DNA of 64,000 nt from Tretioscincus oriximinensis. Taxonomy: Eukaryota; Chordata; Lepidosauria; Squamata; Gymnophthalmidae. Where the stretch lies: positions 1,441,330 to 1,505,329 of the forward strand of contig JAJVDF010000212.1 of the NCBI GenBank assembly GCA_022410635.1, given 5' to 3'. The notes beneath the pieces are model-generated. The model saw nothing but the letters and a program-made list of their open reading frames with translations. It was not told where the DNA came from and made no database searches. Shown piece after piece: positions 25,401 through 33,700 of this stretch; position 1 is the first letter of the stretch; the number at the start of each line of letters is the position of its first letter. The translations under genes were made by a program, and so were the position numbers.

Positions 25401-25594
25401 CACCATCCATGCATACACATCTCTGTTTTGAATGTCCTTTTCTTCAGATGTTCAAGACTACCCTGGACACGTCGCTTCCCATGGTATCTTTGATAGGCCA
25501 GAAGAGTGCGCGCTCAAAATACGGCTTCAAGTACATGACCTACATCCCTATGACCACGGATCTGCACCTCAGGCGATATTGCCCTCCTATATGA
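1392..25594 (+). CDS. LMNTD2: LMNTD2, lamin tail domain-containing protein (5' end outside window), 12 exons
   Basis: The spliced coding parts are 1392-1473, 3064-3225, 9635-9733, 10420-10532, 12038-12168, 12561-12660, 15884-16079, 16723-16839, 17734-17939, 18315-18463, 22031-22110 and 25448-25594. All have AG acceptors and GT donors, and phases agree at every junction, giving 526 residues without an internal stop. The first three exons are charged and helical with heptad-like leucines (coiled coil). Visible residues about 230-333 form a lamin tail (Ig-like beta) domain, with VDLSGYIIQQ followed by a VWAAGANL strand. The rest is a low-complexity, Ser-rich tail ending in a conserved-looking block. 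LMNTD2 function is poorly known; lamin-type coiled coil plus tail suggests an intermediate-filament-like protein. The paralogue LMNTD1 is the main alternative, but convergence with LRRC56 favours LMNTD2. N-terminal exons are missing to the left. Confidence 0.88.
1474..2878. other. LMNTD2 intron, no recognised feature
   Basis: No exon, repeat family or RNA gene could be supported. The overlapping short ORFs near 1713-1944 and 2403-2674 on both strands have no family signature. Confidence 0.5.
2879..3003 (-). mobile_element. CR1 LINE 3' end
   Basis: The motif aatcatagaatcctagattt followed by ggaaaggacctcc and ggttcaactccct is the reverse complement of the conserved CR1 3' end. It sits just upstream of the LMNTD2 exon at 3064. 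Confidence 0.75.
3064..3225 (+). CDS. LMNTD2: LMNTD2 exon, coiled coil
   Basis: There are 54 in-frame codons between gcatag and gtagga. The first half (VIQQLQDKLIQSKLEIRQLQ) is a textbook coiled coil. The second half turns acidic and Ser-rich (ELSTSEDEG). Phase 0 at both ends. Confidence 0.85.
3470..3640 (+). mobile_element. CR1 LINE 3' region
   Basis: The run gggatggagcaacagg, then tttgcagggagt, then ttcccaggtgcaattgatgg and a diverged gattagatgcgctttggccc matches the better-preserved CR1 tails at 33.2 and 46.4 kb. Degenerate. Confidence 0.7.
4030..4551 (+). mobile_element. L2-type LINE, 5'-truncated 3' end
   Basis: The copy shows a broken C-terminal end of an L2-group ORF (aacttgggcaccaaatatct, corresponding to the NGLGPEYL block of the intact copy at 51 kb). 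The 3' UTR tgccttgagaccttcggg and an AAATA-type tail at 4520-4551 follow. Five of the ambiguous n bases fall in this copy. Confidence 0.75.
5701..5833. repeat. Hairpin repeat, family C (48 bp arms)
   Basis: The arms 5701-5748 and 5785-5833 are near-perfect reverse complements (ctgcatccacagggagccaa against ttggctccatgtggatgcag) around a 36 bp loop. The arm sequence resembles the repeats at 41649-41798, 62034-62112 and the right window edge. Class unknown. Confidence 0.6.
5834..7439. other. LMNTD2 intron, no recognised feature
   Basis: Several overlapping ORFs of 60-113 codons on both strands around 5785-6153 look like chance. No repeat was identified in 5834-7439. Confidence 0.45.
7440..7830. 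repeat. Unclassified repeat resembling the GATCCTTGG family
   Basis: The stretch contains a Cys/Leu-rich pseudo-coding look (cttttgcctgcagttttaca) and blocks such as tgctccagtgcaggaaattt and ccctgctgtggaccccagcc. These recur with divergence near 20.65 kb and 22.7 kb. No protein domain is recognisable, and the short ORFs overlap in several frames. Confidence 0.35.
8280..9060 (-). mobile_element. L1-type LINE, 3' end of ORF2
   Basis: On the - strand the sequence decodes to the C-terminus of an L1 ORF2 protein, with KLTSQIYKRNNNKVIELQIK, then LNSLCWLCGAPRRDYIHLWW (the cysteine-rich W-C-x-x-C-G...H-x-W-W motif typical of L1). Further down come FLYDRLITAALLTQKF and WKDHLK. Stops and frameshifts are present. 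The A-rich 3' end runs into 8280-8400. Confidence 0.65.
9482..9559. mobile_element. Short palindromic MITE, family B, copy 1
   Basis: A roughly 78 bp hairpin with termini actgctcaaaacaattaa and ttgttttgagcagt, flanked by TAT/TA-type sequence. A closely similar copy lies at 40106-40179. This terminal sequence resembles vertebrate Tc1-type transposon ends (family recognition from memory; not verified). Confidence 0.7.
9635..9733 (+). CDS. LMNTD2: LMNTD2 exon, basic linker
   Basis: There are 33 codons between acatag and gttagt, phase 0 to 0. It encodes a basic Ser/Thr-rich linker containing LKLRRTPKHTSFVDAFHK. There is no recognised fold. It is assigned to the gene from splice sites, phase and position. 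Confidence 0.75.
10420..10532 (+). CDS. LMNTD2: LMNTD2 exon, acidic helical segment
   Basis: The 113 bp exon lies between ttgcag and gtaacc. It enters in phase 0 and leaves two bases of a split codon. It encodes a helical charged stretch including SEEEKDEIIQKLEAATKV. Confidence 0.82.
10676..10872. mobile_element. Fold-back MITE, family A, copy 2 (TA-flanked)
   Basis: The 197 bp inverted-repeat element opens with GGTTGACCTGATGACCCC and closes with GGGGTCATCTGGTCAGCC. TA is on both sides (10674-10675, 10873-10874). The centre is an A-rich loop. It matches copy 1 at 689-895 in termini and layout. Confidence 0.72.
10950..10998 (+). repeat. Degenerate tetranucleotide run (left of SINE)
   Basis: Imperfect AAGT/TAAC repeats (agtaagtaagtaactgataa) stop where the SINE begins and resume right of it at 11303. 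Confidence 0.55.
10999..11302 (+). mobile_element. tRNA-Lys-headed SINE, copy 1
   Basis: The head resembles tRNA-Lys, with an A-box region gatagcccagtcgctt and a B-box region gggttttgaagccc. It is followed by a unique body (aattgcaagaaattgcaact) and a tail tgagtccctttgaaaggtga ending in a TTC run. Other copies lie at 31081, 57112, 58436 and 58521. It was inserted into a TAAC/AAGT tetranucleotide run. Confidence 0.75.
11303..11392 (+). repeat. Degenerate tetranucleotide run (right of SINE)
   Basis: Imperfect TAAC/CAAC/CAAT repeats (aactgagtaactaactacat) continue the pattern broken by the SINE. Confidence 0.6.
12038..12168 (+). CDS. LMNTD2: LMNTD2 exon, Ser/Thr-rich linker
   Basis: The 131 bp exon lies between cccacag and gtaagt. 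Its first base completes the split Ser codon of the previous exon, and it leaves one base. It encodes a low-complexity Ser/Thr-rich linker beginning SKTGSGIPSEHSS. Exact phase matching on both sides is the main support, because the composition alone would be weak. Confidence 0.75.
12561..12660 (+). CDS. LMNTD2: LMNTD2 exon, linker before lamin tail domain
   Basis: The 100 bp exon lies between gttcag and the strong donor cg|gtgagc. It takes two bases from the left split codon and leaves two for the next. It encodes SKALDSSGLMLSGAGQRLEG and then a Pro/Thr-rich run. It restores the frame required by the next exon, where the lamin tail domain starts. Confidence 0.75.
13437..13548 (+). mobile_element. 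L2-type LINE 3' tail fragment
   Basis: The blocks cacctctttaacttgacctt, tgggtgaagaaaga and gagacctttgggtataagg match the 3' end seen in the copies at 4.4, 21.8 and 60.3 kb. There is no simple-repeat tail. Confidence 0.55.
13549..15883. other. LMNTD2 intron before lamin tail exon, no recognised feature
   Basis: No splice-phase-compatible exon was needed or found here. ORFs at 14530-14799 and 15316-15761 have no recognisable domain. Confidence 0.5.
15884..16079 (+). CDS. LMNTD2: LMNTD2 exon, first half of lamin tail domain
   Basis: The exon lies between cttcag and gtgagt and holds 65 codons plus one incoming base. It encodes the opening strands of an Ig-like lamin tail domain: IGAVRVVSVHRKGKFVRVFN, then the signature VDLSGYIIQQQVGG, then a YHFPNNTILPAQHH turn. 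This is the most diagnostic exon of the gene. Confidence 0.92.
16280..16560. repeat. Unclassified repeat, GATCCTTGG family
   Basis: The core gatccttggaggtgcttctg followed by gcttcgctagaagccagaag and then aaggattggg recurs with divergence at 19.7, 19.9 and 22.65 kb in both orientations. It carries a short internal hairpin. It lies in the intron between the two lamin-tail exons and has no evident coding capacity. Confidence 0.45.
16723..16839 (+). CDS. LMNTD2: LMNTD2 exon, second half of lamin tail domain
   Basis: The exon has 39 codons between ttctag and gtgaat. It continues the domain with VWAAGANLAYEEPPD and a final strand CITILFDHSGQ. The donor is followed by a T run. Phase 0 at both ends. 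Confidence 0.9.
17734..17939 (+). CDS. LMNTD2: LMNTD2 exon, post-domain acidic/Pro segment
   Basis: The 206 bp exon follows cttctgag and ends before gtataag, leaving two bases. It encodes the residue run after the lamin tail domain, with acidic LNDDDEIFESLPPKPEL followed by a basic LIKRR end. Confidence 0.85.
18315..18463 (+). CDS. LMNTD2: LMNTD2 exon, basic Ser/Thr-rich segment
   Basis: The 149 bp exon lies between gttcag and gtacgt. It enters with one base and leaves one. It encodes FTKHFSSDFLPTTKARNSR and continues Ser/Thr-rich. Phase matches the neighbours exactly. Confidence 0.82.
19330..19960. repeat. Unclassified repeat, GATCCTTGG family, inverted pair
   Basis: Two opposite-facing copies of the same core appear here: ttctggctcttagtgaatcc with cccccaaggatcaggc (19.70-19.76 kb), and cgatcctcaggagtgcctct with agccagaagacc (19.89-19.94 kb). 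The block ctccaattggacaac also recurs at 20.77 kb. Confidence 0.4.
20590..20830. repeat. Unclassified repeat related to the GATCCTTGG family
   Basis: The blocks cctggagcagcagcagcagg, aagctggtgggaaaaggcag and cctccaattggacaacttcc are shared with divergence with 7.6, 19.65 and 22.7 kb. Overlapping short ORFs in several frames do not look coding. Confidence 0.35.
21545..21938 (+). mobile_element. L2-type LINE, 5'-truncated 3' end
   Basis: It encodes a degenerate C-terminal ORF block (aacttgggccccaaatatct, then ctcccatatcaatctgtcca) and then cacctccaacctgacctttg and an AAATAAATAAA end at about 21930. It sits 90 bp before an LMNTD2 exon. Confidence 0.72.
22031..22110 (+). CDS. LMNTD2: LMNTD2 exon, penultimate
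   Basis: The 80 bp exon lies between caacag and the strong donor gtaagt. It encodes KESRSSSEGDFTFHTFQPL and leaves phase 0. It lies about 90 bp right of an L2 LINE tail, which does not overlap it. Confidence 0.82.
22330..22809. repeat. Unclassified repeat, GATCCTTGG family, interrupted
   Basis: The core appears as actggctcctagcaacgcca with acaaggattgggcc, and ends at ctcgatccttggag, where the 600 bp element 22810-23409 interrupts it. It continues for a few bases after 23423. Confidence 0.4.
22796..23423. mobile_element. 600 bp element with inverted arms and 14 bp direct repeats
   Basis: The 14-mer ctcgatccttggag occurs exactly at 22796-22809 and 23410-23423 and looks like a target-site duplication. 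Inside, about 150 bp at 22859-23008 and 23256-23409 are reverse complements with few mismatches (for example cagcaataacatccttaata against tattaaggatgttattgctg). The spacer, read on the - strand, has agaagaagccactgggcgaa at about 23096-23115, a layout known from Penelope-like terminal repeats. No ORF for a transposase or reverse transcriptase is visible, so it is non-autonomous. The Penelope link is inference. Confidence 0.6.
23424..25447. other. Last LMNTD2 intron, no recognised feature
   Basis: AT-rich, with a C-rich purine/pyrimidine patch near 23940-24080 that looks like an old repeat (overlapping antisense ORFs). Nothing can be named. Confidence 0.45.
25448..25594 (+). CDS. LMNTD2: LMNTD2 terminal coding exon
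   Basis: The exon follows ttcttcag and has 48 codons plus a TGA stop. It encodes a compact conserved-looking C-terminus (LPMVSLIGQKSARSKYGFKY, ending RRYCPPI). There is no CaaX box, so unlike nuclear lamins it is not expected to be prenylated. A CR1 3' tail begins about 140 bp downstream. No polyadenylation signal could be chosen with confidence. Confidence 0.85.
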   Translation: MFKTTLDTSLPMVSLIGQKSARSKYGFKYMTYIPMTTDLHLRRYCPPI

Positions 25595-25734
25595 GAGGCA
25601 AACAATAATCAATGTGGCATCTTTAAATATATAGCACAACTCTGCAATTTGTCCGACAGGTACTTTTAACATTCTAAGTTCTAATAGTGAGTCCATTCTG
25701 AGCACAGGAATTATTTGTGAAACGTAGGTGAACT

Positions 25735-25850
25735 GTTGAAGCTGGGCAGCCATCTGTCTGGGATGGTTTAGTGAATCCTGCATTGAGCAGCGGGTTGACC
25801 TGATGAGCCTGGAGGCCCCTTCCAACTCTATGAGAAAGGAGGCTGTGGGA
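25735..25850 (+). mobile_element. CR1 LINE 3' end
   Basis: The blocks gggatggtttagtgaatcct, gcattgagcagcgggttgac and ggaggccccttccaactcta match the conserved CR1 3' end. It lies just past the LMNTD2 stop and may be part of its 3' UTR. Confidence 0.75.
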
Positions 25851-28800
25851 TGCAGAGAAAAGACAGAGTGCTCTGATATAGTGAAGACATCCCCTAGCAG
25901 AAAAGTTAATATGCTTGTATTATCAAGTCTGTGCATAAAGATACACAATGATTGTTAAAATAGTATGACACTTGTTGGTGTAAATCAGACCTATCTTTAA
26001 ATGAAAAAGAAAAAATCAAGTTGAGGAACTGAGTAAAGAAAACACACAGGTAGAAATATAAAACCACACCTGTTCCCTGATCACATCTTATCTCCTAGCA
26101 ATTTCTTGTCCAGTACATTGTTCTTCATTGAGATCACTTCACTCATTCATGGAGGACAAATGTATCATTGGCTATTAACGTGGATGCCTATGTACTGTCT
26201 CAGTCAACTGGTGGACCAGTGTGCAAGATGGTATGGTGAACTGCAAGGGTTGTGGTATGATTCAGCAGGGTTCCCCTTATATTCTTATCTCTAGAATCAA
26301 GTCATGTAGAAAAGTATTGGGAATTATTACTGCTGGAAGGAACCAAAGTTGACTTAATGTTACGTCACCTCTCCTTTGCATACTTTTAATACTGCCGCAA
26401 AAAAGCATGCCAATGTGGCTGACAAATCTTGCAGTGAATTGGAACTGACTGTTCTCTTTTCAATCTGTTCAGCGTGATTTTAAAATACTCTTTTATCTTT
26501 AAAATCTTTCAAAGTTTTAAATTTTTTCTTCCATATGGAATTTGTAAGAAGTGCCTTTCTGATGATATGGTCATCCGACTAATCATAAATAAACTAAACT
26601 AAATTAAATATTGGATGTTATAAGTTGTTCTTTTTCTATTTCTGAGGCAGATCCCTCAGAATTTCTGTTGTCACACACATTCAATTTTATTTAGAGATGT
26701 TTGAAAGCAACTGTTTTGAACAAGTAAACTGGCCAAATAATGTTGCAAACAAAAAAAGTCTCATGATCTACTCCTGGTTCAGTGCATGGGCACCTTTAGC
26801 TAGATCTACTTTTCCAATTCAGGCTGTTTATTCCATAAATTAATGGTACCCTCCTTATTCAAATGGCAAAATTCATTATTCAAGTCGCTGTATTGATGGT
26901 ACTGTGCAATTTCCTTTATGTATTTCAAAAATTAAATTAGAAAAAAATATCACTGCCTCTTGTATTAACAAACTACTAACACCACCACGAAGTCATTAAC
27001 AGCCGTTTCAAACGGTACCTCTTGCTTTCAAAATATGTTTACTCACCCACCCACAGTGGTCTTCAGTTGCCAGTCATACAAGGTTTTGACTTATTTTGCA
27101 CTAGAAGTCCAAATTTTCTTTGGGACCTCTGTAGATAACGACGCAGGGCAAACATATATGGCCAGTAGCATCCATTCCCCTGATGTTGGCAGCACTCTTG
27201 TTTACTATTTTGTTAGCCAACACATTCACAAGTAGTGTTACTAATCATATCTGAAAATGCCTCATTTATGCATTACCAGTCCCATGGACAAATTATGTGG
27301 GGTAAGATGGTGATGCTACATTGTGTTTGTGATCTGGCCCTATTTGACCTCATAAGATCTATATATTTCTACAACATCAAAAGCAGGATAAACTCTTTTA
27401 AAATAATTTACATTGTCTTTGAAGAAGCCAGTAAAAATATATATACATTTTAATCAATCTGTAACCAATCTCAGGAAGTCACAGAACACTTAAGAAAAGG
27501 TAAGAAATAAAATTTGAAGTAAGCAAGAGATGGTTTCAAACTGCCCACGTAACTCTTCCACCTTGGAGCTGCGCTCCCACTCAGATAGCTCCATGTGACA
27601 ACAGTCTGAGTGGGTGCTGGGAGGAAATGGGATGTGCAAACCCCTTGGAACGGCTGGGCGATGAAATCTAGTCAGCAGCATAACTCACATGAACAATTCC
27701 TGCACAGAAGTTCAGAGCATATCTGTGCCTTCCTCCTCCCACTCGCTGAGTCAAGGGGAGCACCCTGACTCATGAAACCAGAAGTGCAGCTGCACCGAAC
27801 ATCAGGGACACAGTCACTTAAAGGACTACACAGTAGAAACCTTTTCTCCTTTCCTTGTAAAAGCTGGTAAATGATTGATTAGGGGAGTGGAGGTCCTTTT
27901 TCCTGGCTGCTGTTCTGTTTGAGTGTAATGAAATTATTTCTTTTAACGGCTTTGCATGTCTAAGGACATTGTTGTCTCCAATGAGAAGCCTGCCTGGGCC
28001 ACTCACAAGAGGATGGAAAACAGAGAAAGCAGCTGAAGGCTTCAGTGACTTGGCAGCAGCACTTGCACAGCTGTTCAGGGCATTTCCTACAATTTGGGAG
28101 TCTCGCTTTGAGTTGTCATTGAGATATTTGGTCTACTTGGCAAGCTCTGCAGAATGGCCTTAGCAGTCAGAGGGCGGACTGTATCCAGGACTTTTGTTCC
28201 GGTTGGCGTTTGTGCGGATGGCCCAACAACAGGTTGACAAAAGCTGAGACTTTTATCCACAGCGGTCCTGAAGAGGAAAAACCAAAGCATAATACAGTAA
28301 GTTGGCACCGTGCCTCTGGAAACACAACACTGACATTCGATATTCACTTGAACTTCTTTTCCTTAGTTCCGCACAGTTAGGCAGAAGTTCTCCTATATTT
28401 GTCCTCCCTATCCTATTTCATCATCATGGAAAACACAAGATTTTGTGCATAGTATGAGTATAAACAAAGATCAGTAAATTTCTTTGCTATAATGAGCTCT
28501 TTTTTATTAAAAAAAATGGGAGAGATACCGGAAGAATGTTTTAAGGATACAGGTGTCAATTCTCAACAGTGCTTAGAAATAATATTCAACCAAAGAGAAT
28601 ATGGTTGCTATCAAAAATTTCTTTTTTATTGCCTTCTTCCTAATAATGGAGCTTCAGTTGGTGACCTGACATAACCACTTGATATTGTCTCTGGCTACAA
28701 TCCACCACAGATGTTGTATGGAATATATTTTTAAGATGCATAATATAATACTACTGCATATCTTTGACCTGGTCTTTCCTACAGAGAGGTAGGGGCAGGT

Positions 28801-29589
28801 GGGGCTGTAGTGAGCCTACTGTCATGGATGAATCACATTTTGATGAAGTTTGGACTTAGGGTTCTTCGTTGCAAGAATGAAGAATCTATTGTCCTCCTTC
28901 AGAGACTTATGGAATCTGGTAGAATCCTGATGGTTCTGATTTTAGTTGGCATGGCTGGGGCACCAATTGGCACACTCCTCCTCTTAAGGCACACTGGTAT
29001 AGTGTGAAAGCCTATAGAGGAGTGGTAGAAGTGAAGAAAGCTTACTTTTTCACCTCTATTATATTCTCAAATCATCAGCCAACAGATCATTTTGCTGTGA
29101 AGTTTTGTCCTTCACAGCTTTGGAAGCTTCCTGTGATTAATTTTCAGCACAAAGGCATTCAGATTTGCATGGAATTTGACTCCACAGTTGGAGAAATTCA
29201 AACCATCATCTGGTCCTATTATATTGGATTAATTTCAACTACTGTGCTCTGAAGTAGACTGTTTTGTAGGGATTCACCCAATCACTTGTGTCTTAATTCT
29301 TGTCCCAACACAGCTAAAAAAACTAGTCAAGAAACTATGGCTCTTTGGCTGCACAGAGTAATAAACGCCTCTTTACGTAAGGAGGAGGTAAGAAAGCTGT
29401 AGGTCCTCTCCTTAAGAGGATAACCCTGGATTCAGAGACTGACTGAATATAGGTTGACTGTTTATATCCTCTTCTTGGGCAAGGTATTGGAGAGAATGGT
29501 GCCTGTCCAAATGCAGATGTGCTTGGAAGAAATAAGTTATTTAGAGTCATACTAATGTGGTTTAAGACAAGGCTTTGGGCACCAAGACT
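25851..29589. other. Intergenic region between convergent genes
   Basis: This is the bulk of the 4.7 kb between the LMNTD2 and LRRC56 stop codons. Apart from the possible CR1 piece near 26.2 kb, no exon, RNA gene or clear repeat was recognised. The 3' UTRs of both genes should end here, but no AATAAA could be assigned confidently in either direction. Confidence 0.5.
26190..26290 (+). mobile_element. Possible CR1 3' end, strongly diverged
   Basis: The ending tatgattcagcagggttccc followed by cttatattcttatc resembles CR1 termini (compare 36.15 kb). The upstream part is too diverged to confirm. Confidence 0.35.
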
Positions 29590-29765
29590 GCCTTTATTTC
29601 TCCATAAAAGCCAGCTGGGTGACTTTGAGCTGGTTATAGTTCTTTGGAGCTCTTTTAGCTCCATCTGCTTCACAAGAGATCTGTTGTGAAGAGAAGAACA
29701 GAAGGTTGTGCAAGCTGCTTTGATTCCCTTCGGGCTGAGAAAAGGCATAAAAACAAACTATTACT
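29590..29765 (+). mobile_element. Sauria-type SINE, 3' portion
   Basis: The blocks ccataaaagccagctgggtg, actttgagctggttatagtt and tgattcccttcgggctgaga match the body and tail of squamate tRNA-derived SINEs. The tRNA head is missing or too diverged. Similar copies lie at 32735 and 47975 on the other strand. Confidence 0.7.
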
Positions 29766-30324
29766 CCTCCAAAGGAGTGTCTTGAGCATTAAGATTCTAA
29801 GATGAGGACAATCATTCAGAGGTGAAATATGAGAAGAGCTTTTCTATGGTGCCCTCACCTTAAACAGCCTCCCTCTGAAAATACAATAGGCACCAACTTT
29901 GCCTTTCAGTCTCTGCTAAAACACATCCCTTCACCCAGGCATTTGGGGCCTTTAGTGAAGGGTAAAATATAAATACTCAAAATGAATAATATAAATGGCC
30001 AAATGATACAGTGAGTTCTTAATAGAAGCAATCACTGCTGTGACCTGCCATTTATCTAGGACATGCCGTGCGTGTCTTGGAGCTGTCAGCACAGGCAGGG
30101 CTATTGGGAGGTTCGCTGCAAAAAAGAACTATCATCCAAGAGTGCAGAAGAAAGAGGAAAGGGCATTTTATCTTCTGTTTCCTGAGGAACTCCTACCTAC
30201 CAAAACCAGGAGAGGAAAGATGCCTTGACTGCAAGAGCATCTTTGCCATAATTATTACTCTTTCCTTCAACCCTTTTTCATCTCTTTTGTCTGTTGATTG
30301 GCTGTTAAATCAGAGGTGCTGTGC

Positions 30325-30791
30325 TTACCGCCAGGACCATTTCTGAATGTATAACCAAATGGGAGATAGGTAGCGGGTTGGACCTATAATCCCAGAAACA
30401 AATTTATTTTGAAAGTGTTCAGATCTGACAAACCTGGGGTTTGCTGATCCAGAACTGGATCTCTTTGCCTGCCTGCTGCCTGCGCTGAACGCCCTGTGCC
30501 TTGGCCTTCTCGGGACAAATACCGCAGGTGGGGAGGCATCAGGTTTCCCCTGGGAAGGTGGATCTGTGGTCTTCTCAAGCAGGTGTTCGGCTACATCACT
30601 ATTCATGGCTGAGGGAAGCGGCTTCTGCAGCAGGTTTGTTTTGTCTGAATTGGGGATCTTCAGGCGTCTGGCTCCAAGTAATCCTGCCACCATTCTCTGT
30701 GCCGATGCAGGTGAGGGAGATTTGGGCGGCGAGGGCAGAAACGAACACTTCAAAATAGATCCAAATGGTGTTTCCTCTAGCGGCAGCGAGT
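30325..30791 (-). CDS. LRRC56: LRRC56 terminal coding exon
   Basis: It follows tttcag and holds 467 coding bases with the stop at 30325-30327. It encodes a Pro/Ser/Arg-rich tail (KCSFLPSPPKSPSPASAQRM, later VFVPRRPRHRAF) ending IQKWSWR. The C-terminal region is known to be poorly conserved among vertebrates, so the exact end rests on the open frame and splice phase. Confidence 0.8.
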
Positions 30792-33700
30792 CTGAAACGT
30801 ATGAGGGAAAGACACCAGGTCAGAAGCAACAAGGACAGCAACCTACCAGCTGCTCTACTCAAATGAGCTTTTTTTAGCTGAATTTGGGTTCAGAACTCCC
30901 TACCATCCACCCCAGGACTGAGAAAGGGAATGGCTTAAGCTCCAATGAAGTTTGATTAGGATTTCAATATGAATCAGTACTTTCCCAAGATGCACATTAC
31001 AGAACAATGAAACTGTTCTAAACACAATATGGCTAATAGTGCTGCGCAGGCAGAGCTGGTGGCAAAACATTCAATGCTATAAGAAGAAGAAGAAGAAGAA
31101 CTTGGTTCTTATACCCCGCTTTTCTCACCTTTCAAAGGGACTCAAAGCGGCTTACAAGAATATATTTTGCCCGAAGGCTCACATTCTATCTTCCCCACCA
31201 GGCTATGGTGGTTCCCATGTATCTACTTGCAGTCAGTTGCAATTTCTTGCAATTCATGCTTTCGAATAGGTGGGTTGGCTAGAGCTACAGGCTAGTGGAA
31301 GGTGCTCACCTCTCCCCACGTCCGACACATGGCTTCGAAACCCCATCTCCCAGGCAAGAGACGAATTCCTAAGCAACTGAGCTGGACCCACACTGCAAAT
31401 GTGGAACAAGCAACAGGAATGCTTTGTTCATGTTGGTGATTGTCTCACCACTCCCCAAACATCCCAAGAGCATTTGCTGAGCTTTGCTGTCACTCTTTGA
31501 GACTGGGGACTAGTCCAAGCAAAGCAGGGACAAAGCTTTTGCATTGCTAATTGTTTGGCTACGCCCCAATCGTTCCAAAAGCATGCTTAAACTTACCTTA
31601 AACTTTGTGTTGCCGCATGAGATTAAGCTTAAGGTGTATGTTTTAAGTACATTTTCTGGAAAGCATGGATGCTGCACACCATGTCATGCAACATGGCATG
31701 TTGTCACTCAATTGCAGTAAGGGGCGAGGACAGCCAAGNATGTCAGATTACCATCAGAATTCCTGTAGCTACTGCTGCTGCCTGGGATGGTCAAAGAGGG
31801 GAATAAGGCTGAGGAGATTTACTAGGTTGTTTCCTAGTAAATCCCGCACTAGGACTCTCCATCTACTGACTGCATCAGTTCCTACTAAGGTTGGGACTGT
31901 AACGGGAAGGCTGCCTTACAGTTGGCTCATGTTCACTGCACTCCCTCTGGAATCAACAGATCACTTAATGGTGTTTTGAGGTTCCTGTGTTTACATACAC
32001 ACCATTCTTAAGGGTAACCCAGGACTGCTATGCTGCCTACTCATTAGAATGACTTTACTGAATGACGAAACTAAACCACATAGTATCTCTGCTGCCATTA
32101 GCAAAGTTCCAACATACACTAGAAATCAGGAAGGCTTTGCCGGGATTTTCCTTTTTTTTGGACCAACAACATCCACAATTCCTTGGCACAATAGTAACAG
32201 CTGCTTCCACCTCCCAGTGATATCAATTTTACTCTTCAATGAAGCTTTGAATCTGTACCTGATGCTGACCAAGAAAGGTAGGGATGAGAGGAAGATTCCA
32301 GCCAGGGACTTTCCACAATGTCTTCTGGGGTGATTCCTTTCAGTTCTTCATCCCAGCTGTCGCTCAGGCTGTCATAGCCCACTTCGTCATCACTGGGTGC
32401 TACTTTGAACACCTGCCTTGTTGTTGTCTCCTTTTGGAAGGACTGCAGGTGCCTGGTAGAAATTTTTCTATTTAGTTAGATTTGTGTGCTACTCTACCAG
32501 ATGACACGGAAGAACAGACTGAAATGTTACACAGATGCAAGACAGCCATATCAAATCAAGAGTAAGACTGCCCTGTGATAAAAGCTTCTCTTTAACGTCT
32601 GGCCTTGGTACTTTGGTACTGTATTCTCTGATTTGTCTCGTTGGTTCCTTTCCTCAGGGCATTACAGAAGAAAGCAAAAAAAACCCCCAATCTTCTCTCT
32701 AGAATACAACAGCAGCAACAACCTAATGATAATGTTTATTTATAATGTCTTTCATCAAAAGGCAGCGCACATAGCTTTTGGTGCTTTCTCCACAACCGAC
32801 ACCCTTTGAAGTAGGTGGGGCTGAGAGAGTTCTAAAGAGCTGTGACTGCCCAAGGTCATCCAGCTGACTTCATGGAGGAGTCTGACCAGATGAAATGGTT
32901 CCTGATGCACTTTCACTACTTCATTTGGCAAATGAGGCCGCAATGAAAATTGCAATTCAATAATAGCAAAGATCTGTTTCTGCTTTGTGGGCCCGTAGCA
33001 ATTTAGTGCTTGGATCAAGCTTCTGGAAAAACCACAGCCCTGGTCACATACATGTTTTTAAATGATCTTCAGTTCTAAAAAATAAGACTGGAATTTACTT
33101 CCTGAATAGGTAGTGGTAGCTAACAGCTTGGATAGTTGCAAGACAGGACTAGACAGGTTTATGGACACCAAGGGTATAAATGGATACTAGGATGGATGTT
33201 GCCTCCGGGATGGAGCCACAGGCAGGACTCCTGAAATACCATTTGCAGGGAGTCCTGAACAGGAGCATATTTTGCTTTCCTCTGTTCAGACTGCCCAGGT
33301 GCATCTGGTGGGCCTCTGTGTGACATAGAATGCTGGACTAGATGGGCTGTGGCCTGGTCCAACATGGCTCTTCTTATGTTCTTATGTAAGACTGAACCAT
33401 AAAATACACAGTCCTTCAGGACAGAAGGTCATTTAAAAGCACATGTGTAACGAGGCCCACCTTATGTGAATCATGCAAATAAAGCCTTACCCACACGCAG
33501 CCTGCAGGTCCTACATTAATTTAGGATTCCTTACAGTGCCCATACCCTTCAGGTCTGAGAAGGCCACAGGGCAAGCACTACATATAACGCAGGGCAGAAA
33601 GATCATTAATAATGTAATATATATATATATATATATATATATGTAATGTATCCCTTTCAACTAACTCCAGTGTATGAGGCTTATGGCCAAAAATAACAAG

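Noticed and set aside
28810..29252. Two adjacent + strand ORFs between the genes
   Set aside because: No recognised family, ordinary length for chance, and no splice link to either gene.
30384..30862. Other ORFs on both strands over the last LRRC56 exon
   Set aside because: Splice phase from the preceding ten exons fixes a single - strand frame; the others are shadows.
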